Shown: piece by piece, positions 36,545-44,118 of the stretch
Numbering within the stretch: position 1 is the stretch's first letter
How the letters are laid out: each line of letters opens with the position of its first letter
NCBI GenBank assembly: GCA_946886565.1
Contig: CAMPIX010000004.1
Location: 111,174 to 175,173 of the forward strand
Origin: an uncultured Altererythrobacter sp.
GTDB lineage: Bacteria > Pseudomonadota > Alphaproteobacteria > Sphingomonadales > Sphingomonadaceae
Direction: 5' to 3'
Length of the DNA: 64,000 nt
Made by a program: the position numbers and the translations under genes
Notes under the pieces: generated by a model
The model's input: only the letters and a program-made list of their open reading frames with translations
Databases searched by the model: none
What the model was told of the DNA's origin: nothing

Positions 36545-37267
36545 ATGGCACGCGTTGCAATCGTAACGGGCGGCACCCGCGGCATCGGCGAGGCGATCAG
36601 CCTTGCGCTCAAGGCGCAGGGACGCACCGTCGTCGCCAACTATGCAGGCAACGACGCCAAGGCGAAGGCCTTCTCCGACGCGCACGGGATCGCGGTCTAC
36701 AAATGGGACGTGGGCGACCACCAGGCCTGCATCGAGGGCTGCGCGCAAGTGACCGAAGAGGTCGGCCCGGTCGACATCGTGGTCAACAACGCCGGCATCA
36801 CCCGCGACGGCACGCTGCACAAGATGAGCTTCGACGATTGGAACGAGGTCATGCGGATCAATCTCGGCGGGTGCTTCAACATGGCCAAGGCGTGCTTTCC
36901 CGGCATGCGCGAGCGCGGCTGGGGCCGGATCGTCAACATCGGCAGCATCAACGGGCAGGCGGGGCAGTACGGCCAGGTCAACTACGCCGCGGCCAAGAGC
37001 GGCATCCACGGCTTCACCAAGGCGCTCGCGCAGGAAGGCGCGCGCGTGGGCGTGACGGTCAACGCGATCGCGCCGGGCTATATCGACACCGACATGGTCG
37101 CCGCGGTGCCCGAGCCGGTGCTCGAGAAGATCGTCGCCAAGATCCCGGTCGGCCGGCTGGGCCAGGCCGACGAGATCGCCCGCGGCGTCGCCTTCCTCAC
37201 CAGCGACGAGGGCGGCTTCGTCACCGGCTCGACGATGAGCATCAACGGCGGGCAGCATATGTATTGA
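36545..37267 (+). CDS. phaB: Acetoacetyl-CoA reductase
   Basis: A 240-residue short-chain dehydrogenase that reduces acetoacetyl-CoA to (R)-3-hydroxybutyryl-CoA with NADPH for PHB synthesis. The Rossmann motif T-G-G-T-R-G-I-G is at ~9-16, N-N-A-G at ~85, catalytic Ser in N-I-G-S-I-N-G, and Y-A-A-A-K with the catalytic Tyr and Lys. The run V-Y-K-W-D-V-G-D and the C-terminus G-G-Q-H-M are typical of PhaB rather than FabG. GGGAGAG precedes the start. The PHA synthase is not in the window. Confidence 0.94.
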   Translation: MARVAIVTGGTRGIGEAISLALKAQGRTVVANYAGNDAKAKAFSDAHGIAVYKWDVGDHQACIEGCAQVTEEVGPVDIVVNNAGITRDGTLHKMSFDDWNEVMRINLGGCFNMAKACFPGMRERGWGRIVNIGSINGQAGQYGQVNYAAAKSGIHGFTKALAQEGARVGVTVNAIAPGYIDTDMVAAVPEPVLEKIVAKIPVGRLGQADEIARGVAFLTSDEGGFVTGSTMSINGGQHMY

Positions 37268-37304
37268 GGTTGGCGCGATAGGCGAGCGAGCAGGACGCCA
37301 AACA

Positions 37305-37434
37305 GGTTCACACGAAGATGGTCCGCTCGCGGCGAAGCCGCATCAATCAGATTCGTCGCTCGATAGACTGACGACAGGGATTTGGTGATGCGCCTGCGGC
37401 GCGAGAACGACATCTTCGTGTCTTCGTGTGAAAC
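37305..37434. repeat. Inverted repeat (TTCACACGAAGATG) at a convergent junction
   Basis: Arms 37305-37321 and 37411-37434 are inverted copies resembling the 904-1177 units. It lies between the converging phaB and CPCC genes. Confidence 0.7.
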
Positions 37435-37462
37435 AAATTCCCCTTCGCGGCTTCGCTCGATC

Positions 37463-37816
37463 CTATCGGACGTAGGGAGCAATCTCGAAGAGATGCGTCA
37501 ATTGAGCGGCTCCGTCCCATCCCTCGGGAATTTCATCCGGTCGTCCAGACCAGGCCGGACTGCCGCTCCATCCGCTCCGATACGCCTGTAAGGAACCCAA
37601 AATTGTCGGCTTCGCATTTCGACTGACCGCAGGATCGTCGTCAAATCCGGGTTCCCAGTGACAGCATGGACATATTCCCGTTCCGGCGTTGCCACCTCGC
37701 TCGTCGTAGGACGTGCCATTGAAATAGCCGGGAAAGCCGCAAGCCGGACAAAGATAGTCGCCGCTTTCGTCGCATATGTTGAATAGGCTGGCTTTCATCA
37801 GCCCGTCATAGGGCAT
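37463..37816 (-). CDS. CPCC family cysteine-rich protein
   Basis: A 117-residue protein. L-C-P-A-C-G-F-P-G-Y-F at ~22-32 and G-I-C-P-C-C-H-W-E-P-G-F-D-D at ~47-60 are the paired cysteine clusters of the CPCC domain, probably binding zinc. The family is small and of unknown function and is often found near toxin or mobile regions. The ATG at 37816 follows GAGGAGC; a Met six codons later is also possible. Codon use is less GC-biased than the neighbours, hinting at transfer. It lies directly downstream of the broken comM gene. Confidence 0.8.
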   Translation of the reverse strand: MPYDGLMKASLFNICDESGDYLCPACGFPGYFNGTSYDERGGNAGTGICPCCHWEPGFDDDPAVSRNAKPTILGSLQAYRSGWSGSPAWSGRPDEIPEGWDGAAQLTHLFEIAPYVR

Positions 37817-37843
37817 GGCTTGCTCCTCGCCCAATAGTACCAC

Positions 37844-38443
37844 TCACGCCCTCGGCGGCTGCCTGCGATAGCTGAGCGCTTCTGCCACATGGATGCGGCC
37901 CACCGTTTCGGCGCCTGCGAGGTCGGCGATGGTGCGCGCCACTCTCAGCATCCGCGTGTAGCCGCGGGCGGAGAGGCGCATCGCCTCGGCGGCTTGCAGC
38001 AGCAGCTTGCGGCCCGGCTCGTCCGGTCCGGCGAAGCGTTCGAGGGCGTCGCCGTCGAGCTCGGCATTGGTGCGCGCGCCGGTTTCGGGTTTGCGGCCGG
38101 TCTGGACCGCGCGGGCGCGGGCGACGCGCGCGGCGACCTCGGTCGAGCCCTCAGCCGGCGGCGGCAGCGCGAGGTCCGCAGCGCTGACCGGATCGACCTC
38201 GACGTGGAGGTCGATGCGGTCGAGCATCGGGCCCGAGACCTTGCTCTGGTAATCGGCGGCACAGCGCGGCGCGCGGCTGCACGCGAGCGCCGGATCGCCG
38301 AGATGGCCGCAGCGGCACGGGTTCATCGCCGCGACCAGCTGCACGCGCGCGGGGAAGGTGACGTGCGCGTTGGCGCGCGCGACGTCGACCTTGCCCGTCT
38401 CGAGCGGCTGGCGCAGCGAATCGAGCACCGCGCGCTGGAATTC
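37844..38443 (-). pseudogene. comM: comM/yifB, 3' part (interrupted by IS1595 element)
   Basis: The C-terminal ~199 residues of a ComM/YifB Mg-chelatase-like AAA+ protein, starting mid-domain at E-F-Q-R-A-V-L-D-S-L-R-Q-P-L-E. It includes the sensor region A-A-M-N-P-C-R-C-G-H and the C-terminal Mg_chelatase_C domain (S-A-R-G-Y-T-R-M-L-R-V-A-R-T-I-A-D-L). The 5' part is at 41764-42671. ComM is a hexameric helicase that promotes branch migration during natural transformation. An ATG inside the element (in I-M-P-E-F-Q) could start a fragment, but that lacks both Walker motifs. Confidence 0.95.
38436..38443. repeat. Left target-site duplication
   Basis: The 8-bp sequence TGGAATTC directly flanks the left inverted repeat and is repeated exactly at 41764-41771. 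8 bp is the duplication size known for the IS1595 family. Confidence 0.92.
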
Positions 38444-38472
38444 CGGCATTATGTAGCAGACGCACCAATACG
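38444..38472 (+). repeat. Left terminal inverted repeat of the IS1595 element
   Basis: 29 bp beginning CGGCATTATGTAGCA; the inverted partner is at 41735-41763, with three mismatches. Confidence 0.92.
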
Positions 38473-38512
38473 ATGACAGACGCCTACGTGCAAGGTGTGC
38501 TAAGCATCGGAT

Positions 38513-38944
38513 ATGGGGACACAGCACGCAATCACCGCCCTACGCGACAAGCGGGGCGAACTCACCGGCCAGATCGACGCGCTACAGGACCAGTTGCGCC
38601 AAGCGATGATCGACCTGGATCACATCGACAGCACGCTACGCATGTTCGATCCCGAGATTGAGCTAGACGAGATACGGCCCAAGCCGCTCCCGCCGCGCGC
38701 CCACGCCTTCAAGGGGCAGGTAACGCGCTCTATCCTCGCCATGCTGCGCGCAGAGGGCGCACTGGACGCGAAGGCGATCACGATACGGCTTATGGCCGAA
38801 CGCGAGCTAAACCCGAACGACAAGGCGCTACAGAAGGCCATGCACAAGCGGATCGGGGCGGCGCTGCGGAACCTGCGCGATCGGACGTTGGTGCGGTCGG
38901 AACAGGGCAAGGGCGGGTTGCTGGTGTGGTCGCTGGCTAGGTGA
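38513..38944 (+). CDS. Passenger protein 1: coiled coil plus winged helix
   Basis: 143 residues. Residues ~8-45 are a likely coiled coil (A-L-R-D-K-R-G-E-L-T-G-Q-I-D-A-L-Q-D-Q-L). Then come F-D-P-E-I-E-L-D-E-I-R-P-K and a C-terminal winged-helix-like part: T-R-S-I-L-A-M-L-R-A-E-G-A-L-D-A-K-A-I-T, then K-R-I-G-A-A-L-R-N-L-R-D-R-T-L-V-R-S-E, then L-L-V-W-S-L-A. From memory this layout recurs in uncharacterised alphaproteobacterial proteins beside insertion elements. A role in controlling the element or its cargo is a guess. Start at 38513 has only a weak ribosome site. Confidence 0.7.
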   Translation: MGTQHAITALRDKRGELTGQIDALQDQLRQAMIDLDHIDSTLRMFDPEIELDEIRPKPLPPRAHAFKGQVTRSILAMLRAEGALDAKAITIRLMAERELNPNDKALQKAMHKRIGAALRNLRDRTLVRSEQGKGGLLVWSLAR

Positions 38945-39490
38945 CTAGGCCGTAGAGCAGCGCGGCGAGGCCTAGGAGGCTGATCGCTAGCAGGACAGTG
39001 AACTCTAGGCGAAGGCGCACGACTTAAAGAAGTCCTTATATAACGATAACTTTATGCCTTTTTCGATTCTGTGACATTTATGCCGCAGCTTTGATATGTT
39101 CCGTAGCCGTTCCGGTTTTCTTCGGCATTTCGATTCGACTCGCGGCACCGAACGCCCGCATATGATACGCGACGGTCCGCCGTCTTTTTCCTGACCGGCC
39201 CTATGGCGCGCTGATGCCGCCCGGGGCGCATGGGGCACCCCGGAGCCGGGGCTCGAACCCCGGGTTCCACAGGAGAAAGTCGATGCGTGTATCGTGCGCG
39301 TGGCCGAAGGCTGTGTCAGTAATCAATTACTGGCGCTTTCGGTTCGGCAAGTGGGAGCACGTTTGTTCGCACTGCCGGTCGTATCCGTCCCGCTAGCACC
39401 GGGTTAGGATAGTCAGACCACCTTGCGGCGGGCCGTCACCCTTTTGTTCTCTCTTCGGGGTAATTGCAACGCATAAATGCAACTATTGCA
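38945..39490. other. Mostly noncoding interior of the IS1595 element (546 bp)
   Basis: This stretch lies between passenger 1 and the transposase stop. It holds an AT-rich patch (~39024-39060), a 6-bp-stem hairpin at 39246-39263 and one candidate small ORF (39283-39396). Nothing else was supported. Confidence 0.5.
39283..39396 (+). CDS. Candidate 37-residue basic/aromatic peptide in the transposon
   Basis: An ATG at 39283 is preceded by AGGAGA at seven bases, a strong ribosome site. The product is basic and aromatic (N-Y-W-R-F-R-F-G-K-W-E-H-V-C-S-H-C-R-S) with a C-x2-C pair that could bind zinc. It is shorter than usual annotation cut-offs. The good ribosome site and the non-random composition favour a real gene, but length limits confidence. 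Confidence 0.4.
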   Translation: MRVSCAWPKAVSVINYWRFRFGKWEHVCSHCRSYPSR

Positions 39491-40444
39491 TTAGCGCTGC
39501 CAATACCCCGCCCACTGGCGGCTCTGACGCGAAGCCATCGCACCGAACACCACCTTCATCGCCTGCCCGCCATTATCGACGCGGCGGTTATCCTCGCGCC
39601 ATGCGGCCTCGCCAGCGTAGGCGTAGAGATAGGGGCCGGCGATATGGTGGTGCGTGCCGGTTTCCATGCGGCGAAGGCGGCTGAAATAACTTTCGGCCTG
39701 GTTGGTGCAAACGCCTTCGTCCTTGAACGCGATCGAGTGATTGACGCGCTTCGTATCCCAACCGGCGTGCAGCGCATCCCAACCCGGCCCTTCGTCGGCG
39801 TGGATGGTGGCGAGCGTGCCAACGTGATCGCGAACATAGGGAACGGCATCGCCTTCGTTGGCGACAACGAACGGGAGCGACCGCCCGCCGCGCTCGCGCA
39901 TGACGACAACGCACTGGCGCTTGCCCGAACGGTTGAACGAAAGGCGACGGTCCTTGCGATCTTCCTTGCGGTTTTCCGGCTTCACGTAACCGCCGAAATA
40001 GCCGCCGTCGATTTCGACCACGCCGCTCAACTTCACATCGGCCAGCTCGCGCGCCATCGTCTCGCGCAGCTTGTGGAACAGCACGAAGGCGGTCTTGTAT
40101 TGCACGTCCAGATCGCGGCTCGCTTGAAGCGCGCTGATACCCTTCGCGCCGTTCACGAAGATCGTGATCGCGGCGAGCAGATCGGTGAACGACAGCTTGC
40201 GAGAGGCAAAGATCGTCCCGCTGGTGACGCTGAATTGGTGGTGGCAGGCAACGCACTTGAACTTGCGGCGCGTGGAGATGTGATAGGCTTCCGTGCAGCC
40301 GCAACGCGGGCAGACGGGCTCGCCCTCGGTATCCGGCCAGCGAAGCTCGCAGAACAGACCGTAGGCCGCATCCTCGCCCATGCGAAAGACCTTCGCCAGT
40401 GAGAGCGTGCGAGCCTTGGAAGAGAGGAGAAAATGCTGTGCCAT
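39491..40444 (-). CDS. IS1595 family (ISXO2-like) transposase
   Basis: 317 residues from ATG at 40444. The N-terminal zinc ribbon is C-P-R-C-G-C at ~49 and C-V-A-C at ~68. The ISXO2-like DDE domain has its first Asp in V-V-E-I-D-G-G-Y-F-G-G, the second in I-H-A-D-E-G-P-G-W, and the third conserved block in T-N-Q-A-E-S-Y-F-S-R-L-R-R. All are intact, so the enzyme may be active. Upstream TTG-type starts would extend it through its own promoter and are rejected. It is divergently transcribed from the DUF6471 gene. Confidence 0.95.
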   Translation of the reverse strand: MAQHFLLSSKARTLSLAKVFRMGEDAAYGLFCELRWPDTEGEPVCPRCGCTEAYHISTRRKFKCVACHHQFSVTSGTIFASRKLSFTDLLAAITIFVNGAKGISALQASRDLDVQYKTAFVLFHKLRETMARELADVKLSGVVEIDGGYFGGYVKPENRKEDRKDRRLSFNRSGKRQCVVVMRERGGRSLPFVVANEGDAVPYVRDHVGTLATIHADEGPGWDALHAGWDTKRVNHSIAFKDEGVCTNQAESYFSRLRRMETGTHHHIAGPYLYAYAGEAAWREDNRRVDNGGQAMKVVFGAMASRQSRQWAGYWQR

Positions 40445-40471
40445 GTAACTATATCCGTTGCCTATGCATCG

Positions 40472-40523
40472 TATATAGTGGCAAGCGAGTACACTTGTCA
40501 ATGACAATCGTATCGCCTATGAT
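40472..40523. promoter_or_regulatory. Overlapping divergent promoters with a 13-bp palindromic operator
   Basis: Plus strand: -35 TTGTCA (40495-40500), 17-bp spacer, -10 TATGAT (40518-40523), driving the DUF6471 gene. Minus strand: -35 TTGACA (40496-40501), 18-bp spacer, -10 TATATA (40472-40477), driving the transposase. The two -35 boxes overlap inside the perfect palindrome TTGTCA-A-TGACAA (40495-40507), so one bound protein could silence both genes. Confidence 0.7.
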
Positions 40524-40549
40524 GACATTCGACACCATAGGAGCGGCAT

Positions 40550-40780
40550 ATGCCCGTTAAGGAAAAGGAGTGGGAGGACCGGGTTAAGGGCCTCCTGAAA
40601 GCCGAGCTAAAGCGTCGGAACGTGACCTATGCCGAACTGGTCGGGAAGCTCGCGGACATCGGCGTCATGGACTCTGAGCCGAATATCAGGAACAAGATCA
40701 GCCGGGGCAAATTCACGGCGGTGTTTCTCGTTCAATGTCTAACGGCCATCGGCTGCTTGCAGGTTTCGCTGGCGGATTAG
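40550..40780 (+). CDS. Passenger protein 2: DUF6471 protein
   Basis: 76 residues: K-A-E-L-K-R-R-N-V-T-Y-A-E-L-V-G-K-L, then N-I-R-N-K-I-S-R-G-K-F-T-A-V-F-L-V-Q-C-L, which fits the DUF6471 domain. The arrangement (T-Y-A-E-L then N-K-I-S-R-G) resembles an XRE-like helix-turn-helix, so it is a candidate repressor acting on the palindrome just upstream. AGGAGCGG precedes the ATG. Its last 46 bases overlap the start of the membrane protein gene, suggesting coupled translation. Confidence 0.75.
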   Translation: MPVKEKEWEDRVKGLLKAELKRRNVTYAELVGKLADIGVMDSEPNIRNKISRGKFTAVFLVQCLTAIGCLQVSLAD

Positions 40781-41727
40781 CCCTACTAATCGCGCTGGCG
40801 ACGGGGGCGTATTTCGGGGCGCTATACGCTCCCCATTATGGCTATCAGTCCGCACATTCCACCTATAGCGGCCCCGCATCCAAACAAGGCAATGTATCCC
40901 AAATTGATCGGGATAGAGCCGGACTTCCCTACTTTGCTGAGCGCATAGCTTCCGGCACCGATCCCGAAAATCGCCGCGAGCGCGAACAGCGCGATCTCGC
41001 GGCCCAAGAGTCCATGTCCGTATGGGCGTTCTGGATGCTCGCGGTATCTGCCGCCGGTGTTCTGACCACTATGATTGGCACTGGCTTTCTCCTGTGGCAG
41101 ATCGTTCTCACCAGAAAGGCCGTAAAGGACACTGGCGACGCGACCCGCGCCATGAACCGGCAGAACGAACTGATGGAGGCGGCGCAGCGGCCCTATATCG
41201 TAGTTGAGCCAGGCCCTTCGCCTACCGAAGTCGACGAACGCGGGCATATTATGCCAGCCAGCTATCGTTACCGAAACTTCGGCGGGACGGCGGCCCAAAT
41301 TATCCTTCAGGCTCACAATGTGGTGGTTATCGAAGAGCCGAATGTCCTTCCAGTACCACTGAAACCAGGAAAGCGAGGAAGGCATGTGCCTAGTGGCGAA
41401 TTTGTCAGCCCGAATGATGTAACCGACTTCCAGAGCGCGGGGCCGATCTATAACTCGCATATTCGCACCGTTGGCAGCAACGTTACGGTCGTCCCCGGCC
41501 CGTCCCCGGATTGGGCGAAGGCGTTCCAACCCGGTAGATACACATTCTTCCATGGATTTGTCGTTTATGCGGACTTCGAAGGGCGATGTTACATCCGTGG
41601 GTTTTGCTTCCAGTATGAGGCGGGAAAGTTTCGGTTGAACCATGCACAAACGACCCACAACTACGACCGTCGATGCAACCCCGATGGCACCGCATACGAT
41701 GACACCCACCACCACAAAGGCGGATAA
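40735..41727 (+). CDS. Passenger protein 3: two-helix membrane protein
   Basis: 330 residues from the ATG at 40735, which lies inside the DUF6471 gene in another frame. Helix 1 is at ~7-30 (L-L-A-G-F-A-G-G-L-A-L-L-I-A-L-A) and helix 2 at ~95-122 (W-A-F-W-M-L-A-V-S-A-A-G-V-L-T-T). The soluble C-terminal ~200 residues begin R-P-Y-I-V-V-E-P-G-P and look beta-rich, with a C-terminal His-rich tail (T-H-H-H-K-G-G). No enzyme motif was seen. Similar membrane proteins of unknown role occur in bacterial genomic islands. A link to defence or to host fitness is speculation. Confidence 0.7.
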   Translation: MSNGHRLLAGFAGGLALLIALATGAYFGALYAPHYGYQSAHSTYSGPASKQGNVSQIDRDRAGLPYFAERIASGTDPENRREREQRDLAAQESMSVWAFWMLAVSAAGVLTTMIGTGFLLWQIVLTRKAVKDTGDATRAMNRQNELMEAAQRPYIVVEPGPSPTEVDERGHIMPASYRYRNFGGTAAQIILQAHNVVVIEEPNVLPVPLKPGKRGRHVPSGEFVSPNDVTDFQSAGPIYNSHIRTVGSNVTVVPGPSPDWAKAFQPGRYTFFHGFVVYADFEGRCYIRGFCFQYEAGKFRLNHAQTTHNYDRRCNPDGTAYDDTHHHKGG

Positions 41728-41734
41728 CCATCTA

Positions 41735-41763
41735 CGCATTGGTGCGCTTGCTACATAATGCCG
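41735..41763 (-). repeat. Right terminal inverted repeat of the IS1595 element
   Basis: The inverted partner of 38444-38472 (26 of 29 bases), ending ...CATAATGCCG against the right target duplication. Confidence 0.92.
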
Positions 41764-42671
41764 TGGAATTCGGGCAGCTCGTCAAGGAACAGCACGCCCA
41801 GATGCGCGAGGCTGACCTCGCCCGGCTTGACCTTGAGCCCGCCGCCGGTGAGCGCCGCCATGCTCGCCGAATGGTGCGGCGCGCGGAACGGCCGCATGCG
41901 GCTGATCCGCCCGCCCTCGAGCGTGCCCGCGACCGACTGCACCATCGAGACCTCGAGCGCCTCCCCGCTGGTCAGCTCGGGCAGGATGCCGGGCAGGCAC
42001 GAGGCGAGCAGGCTCTTGCCCGCGCCGGGCGGTCCGATCATCAGCAGGTTGTGCCCGCCCGCCGCCGCGATCTCGAGCGCGCGCTTGGCGGTTTCCTGCC
42101 CCTTGACCTGCTTGAGGTCCGGCCCGTGCGCCGCCGCCTCGACCTCGCCCGGCGGCGGCGCGGGCAGGCGCTGGGTGCCCTTGAGGTGGTTGAGCAGGCT
42201 GATCAGGTCGGGCGCGGCGATCACCGGCACCTCGCTCGCCCAGCGCGCCTCCGAGCCCTGCGCCGCCGGGCACACCAGCCCCGCCTCCGCCTCGCTCGCG
42301 TGGAGCGCGGCGAGCAGCACCCCAGGCGAGGGCACCACGCGCCCGTCGAGCGCCAGTTCGCCGACCGCGACGAAATCGGCGAGATGTTCGGCGTCGGTCA
42401 CCCCCATCACCGCGAGCAGCGCTAGCGCGATCGGCAGGTCGTAGTGCGAGCCTTCCTTGGGCAGGTCGGCGGGCGAGAGATTGATCGTGATCCGCTTGGG
42501 CGGCAGCGCGAGGCCCATCGAGGAGAGCGCGGCGCGCACCCGCTCCTTGCTCTCGCCCACCGCCTTGTCCGCCAAGCCGACGATGTTGAACTTGGGCAGC
42601 CCCGGCGCGACCGAGCACTGCACCTCGACCGCCCGCGCCTCCAATCCGAGGTAGGCGACCGTCCTCACCAT
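41751..42671 (-). pseudogene. comM: comM/yifB, 5' part (truncated by IS1595 element)
   Basis: The N-terminal ~303 residues of ComM/YifB from ATG at 42671 (M-V-R-T-V-A-Y-L-G-L-E-A). The ChlI-like domain is followed by Walker A G-P-P-G-A-G-K-S-L-L-A and reaches Walker B V-L-F-L-D-E-L-P-E-F, where native sequence stops at 41764. The frame runs four codons into the element and ends at a TAG (41751). The remaining ~199 residues are at 37844-38443. Any product would have Walker A and B but no sensor or C-terminal domain and is probably inactive. Confidence 0.95.
41764..41771. repeat. Right target-site duplication
   Basis: TGGAATTC, an exact copy of 38436-38443. Confidence 0.92.
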
Positions 42672-42861
42672 TGCGACCAAGCCGAAATCCCCCCTGTTCC
42701 CCTTGCATCGGTTGTGGCGGCAACGCGCCGGGCTGTCGAGAGCGCGCCGAGCGATTGCTCGAACATGGAGCGGTTCCGGTAACCCGATCGCAAGCCCGGT
42801 AACTCGATCGCAAGCATACTGCTTCGCACTCGGGCAAGGGCCGCCGCGTCACACTCGCATC

Positions 42862-43596
42862 ATGCGCATCTCCTTTCTCGTTCTCGTCTCGCTGGCCGCC
42901 GCGGTCGCCGCGCCCGCCGCCGCGCGCGAGGTGGTGACGACGGTGATCGTCGAGGAATGGGTCGAGCCCGGTTCGGCGCGGTTTGTCGCGGCGCACGACG
43001 CGGCCGAAGGGCAGGCCATCGCCAGCTACGGCCCGTTCCGCGTGCTCGATGGCACGCGCGCCGCGCTGGTCGACGTGACCGATTCGGCGAGCCCGGCGCA
43101 GTTCGCCGCGATGCTGCGCGACTATCCCGCGCTCGCGACGCTCGAAATGGTCGAGTGCCCCGGCACCGAGAACGACCAGGCGAACTTCCGCCTCGGCCGG
43201 ATGATTCGCGCCGCGGGCGTCGCGACGCACGTGCCGCGTGGCGGCTCGGTGCGCTCGGGCGCGGTCGAACTGTTCCTCGCCGGAGCCACGCGCCGGATCG
43301 ACGACGGGGCCGAGTTCGCGGTCCATTCGTGGATCGACGAGGACGGGCGCGAGGCGGGCGATTTCGCCGCCGACGCCGCGGTCCACGCGCCCTATATCGC
43401 CTACTACCGCGAGATGGGGATGGACGAGGCGGACGCCCGCGCGTTCTACGCGATGACCAATTCGGCCGGCTTCGCCTCGGCCAAATGGCTCGATGCGGCG
43501 GCGATGCGGCGCTGGGTCGCGGGGGAGAGCGCGCCATCCGCGCCGCGCCCCGAACCGCGTATAGCCTATCTTGACTTGGCGCGTGCGCTGCCCTAA
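42862..43596 (+). CDS. Periplasmic ClpP/crotonase-like protein (COG3904 type)
   Basis: 244 residues with a signal peptide ([16 protein letters not shown]). The pattern [20 protein letters not shown], then [14 protein letters not shown], then F-A-V-H-S-W resembles COG3904, predicted periplasmic proteins with a ClpP/SppA-like fold. In active relatives a Ser-Gly pair acts as nucleophile; here V-R-S-G-A-V-E-L offers one, but activity is uncertain. The start at 42862 is chosen because it begins the signal peptide. A terminator follows before rpmH. Confidence 0.65.
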   Translation: MRISFLVLVSLAAAVAAPAAAREVVTTVIVEEWVEPGSARFVAAHDAAEGQAIASYGPFRVLDGTRAALVDVTDSASPAQFAAMLRDYPALATLEMVECPGTENDQANFRLGRMIRAAGVATHVPRGGSVRSGAVELFLAGATRRIDDGAEFAVHSWIDEDGREAGDFAADAAVHAPYIAYYREMGMDEADARAFYAMTNSAGFASAKWLDAAAMRRWVAGESAPSAPRPEPRIAYLDLARALP

Positions 43597-43614
43597 CCGC
43601 GCGGCCATACAGGC

Positions 43615-43641
43615 GGTCGCCTCTCGCAGGCGGCCCTTTTT
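43615..43641 (+). terminator. Intrinsic terminator upstream of rpmH
   Basis: A 7-bp stem with one wobble pair (43615-43621 with 43629-43635) is followed by C and TTTTT. It lies 19 bases after the ClpP-like gene and 20 before rpmH. Confidence 0.75.
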
Positions 43642-43660
43642 GTTTGATCCAGAGGTTATC

Positions 43661-43795
43661 ATGAAGCGCACTTTTCAGCCCAGCAACCTGGTCCGCGCCC
43701 GCCGTCACGGCTTCTTCGCGCGCAAGGCGACCCCGGGCGGCCGCAAGGTCCTTCGCGCCCGCCGCAACCGCGGCCGCAAGAAGCTCTGCGCGTGA
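43661..43795 (+). CDS. rpmH: 50S ribosomal protein L34
   Basis: 44 residues, [19 protein letters not shown], ending in a very basic stretch ([11 protein letters not shown]). Length and sequence are typical of L34, a small protein of the large ribosomal subunit. AGAGG lies ahead of the ATG. An intrinsic terminator ends 20 bp upstream, so rpmH needs a promoter close to its start or readthrough. rnpA follows after an unusually long spacer. Confidence 0.98.
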   Translation: MKRTFQPSNLVRARRHGFFARKATPGGRKVLRARRNRGRKKLCA

Positions 43796-44118
43796 GCTTC
43801 GCTCACGCGTTGTTTGTCTAGCCTCAATCGCCGGCGGGGCCATCCGGCCCCTTGGCTTTCCGCGGCATAAGCCGCGGCGCGCGGTCGCGCTTGCGGGCTG
43901 CTTATCGCAGCCCGAACCCTTCCCAGCCATTCCAGTCTCGCGGTGATACGGTTCGCGACCAGCGAACCGCAAGGCCGACCGGCCGCCCGCAGGTGCCCCG
44001 TAGCGCAGCGAAGGGAACAGCACCGAGGACGCACGCGCGGATGCGCGTGCGGAAAACAAATAAGCCCGTTTTGCTGTTCGGCTTCCGCTAGAACGACCGG
44101 ACGCCTATCTCCTCCTCG
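43796..44118 (+). other. Hairpin-rich rpmH-rnpA spacer (323 bp)
   Basis: No supported ORF. At least five stable hairpins are visible: 43836-43851, 43860-43877 (7-bp stem, ATAA loop), 43894-43914 (8-bp stem), 43949-43969 (8-bp stem), 44031-44050 (8-bp stem). None carries a T-run on the plus strand. It could be a structured leader of rnpA or a processed RNA. Confidence 0.45.

Larger units (their letters stand above)
38444..41763. mobile_element. IS1595-family transposon with passenger genes, 3,320 bp
   Basis: The element is bounded by 29-bp inverted repeats (26 of 29 matching, starting CGGCATTATGTAGCA) and flanked by an exact 8-bp direct repeat. It encodes an ISXO2-like transposase on the minus strand and at least three plus-strand passenger genes. 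A plain IS1595-type element is about 1 kb, so about two thirds of this one is cargo. It is inserted in codons for D-E-L-P-E-F of comM; removing it plus one target copy restores the reading frame. The sharp target duplication suggests the insertion is not ancient. comM is also a known insertion site for resistance islands in Acinetobacter. Confidence 0.93.

Noticed and set aside
39246..39263. A tRNA T-arm-like sequence (GGGG CTCGAA CCCC) inside the transposon
   Set aside because: The stem register gives a 6-nt loop instead of 7, and no anticodon arm or acceptor stem could be paired around it.
39464..40402. A 312-codon open frame antisense to the transposase
   Set aside because: The minus-strand transposase has a zinc ribbon and a complete DDE-type domain; the antisense product has no recognisable motif.
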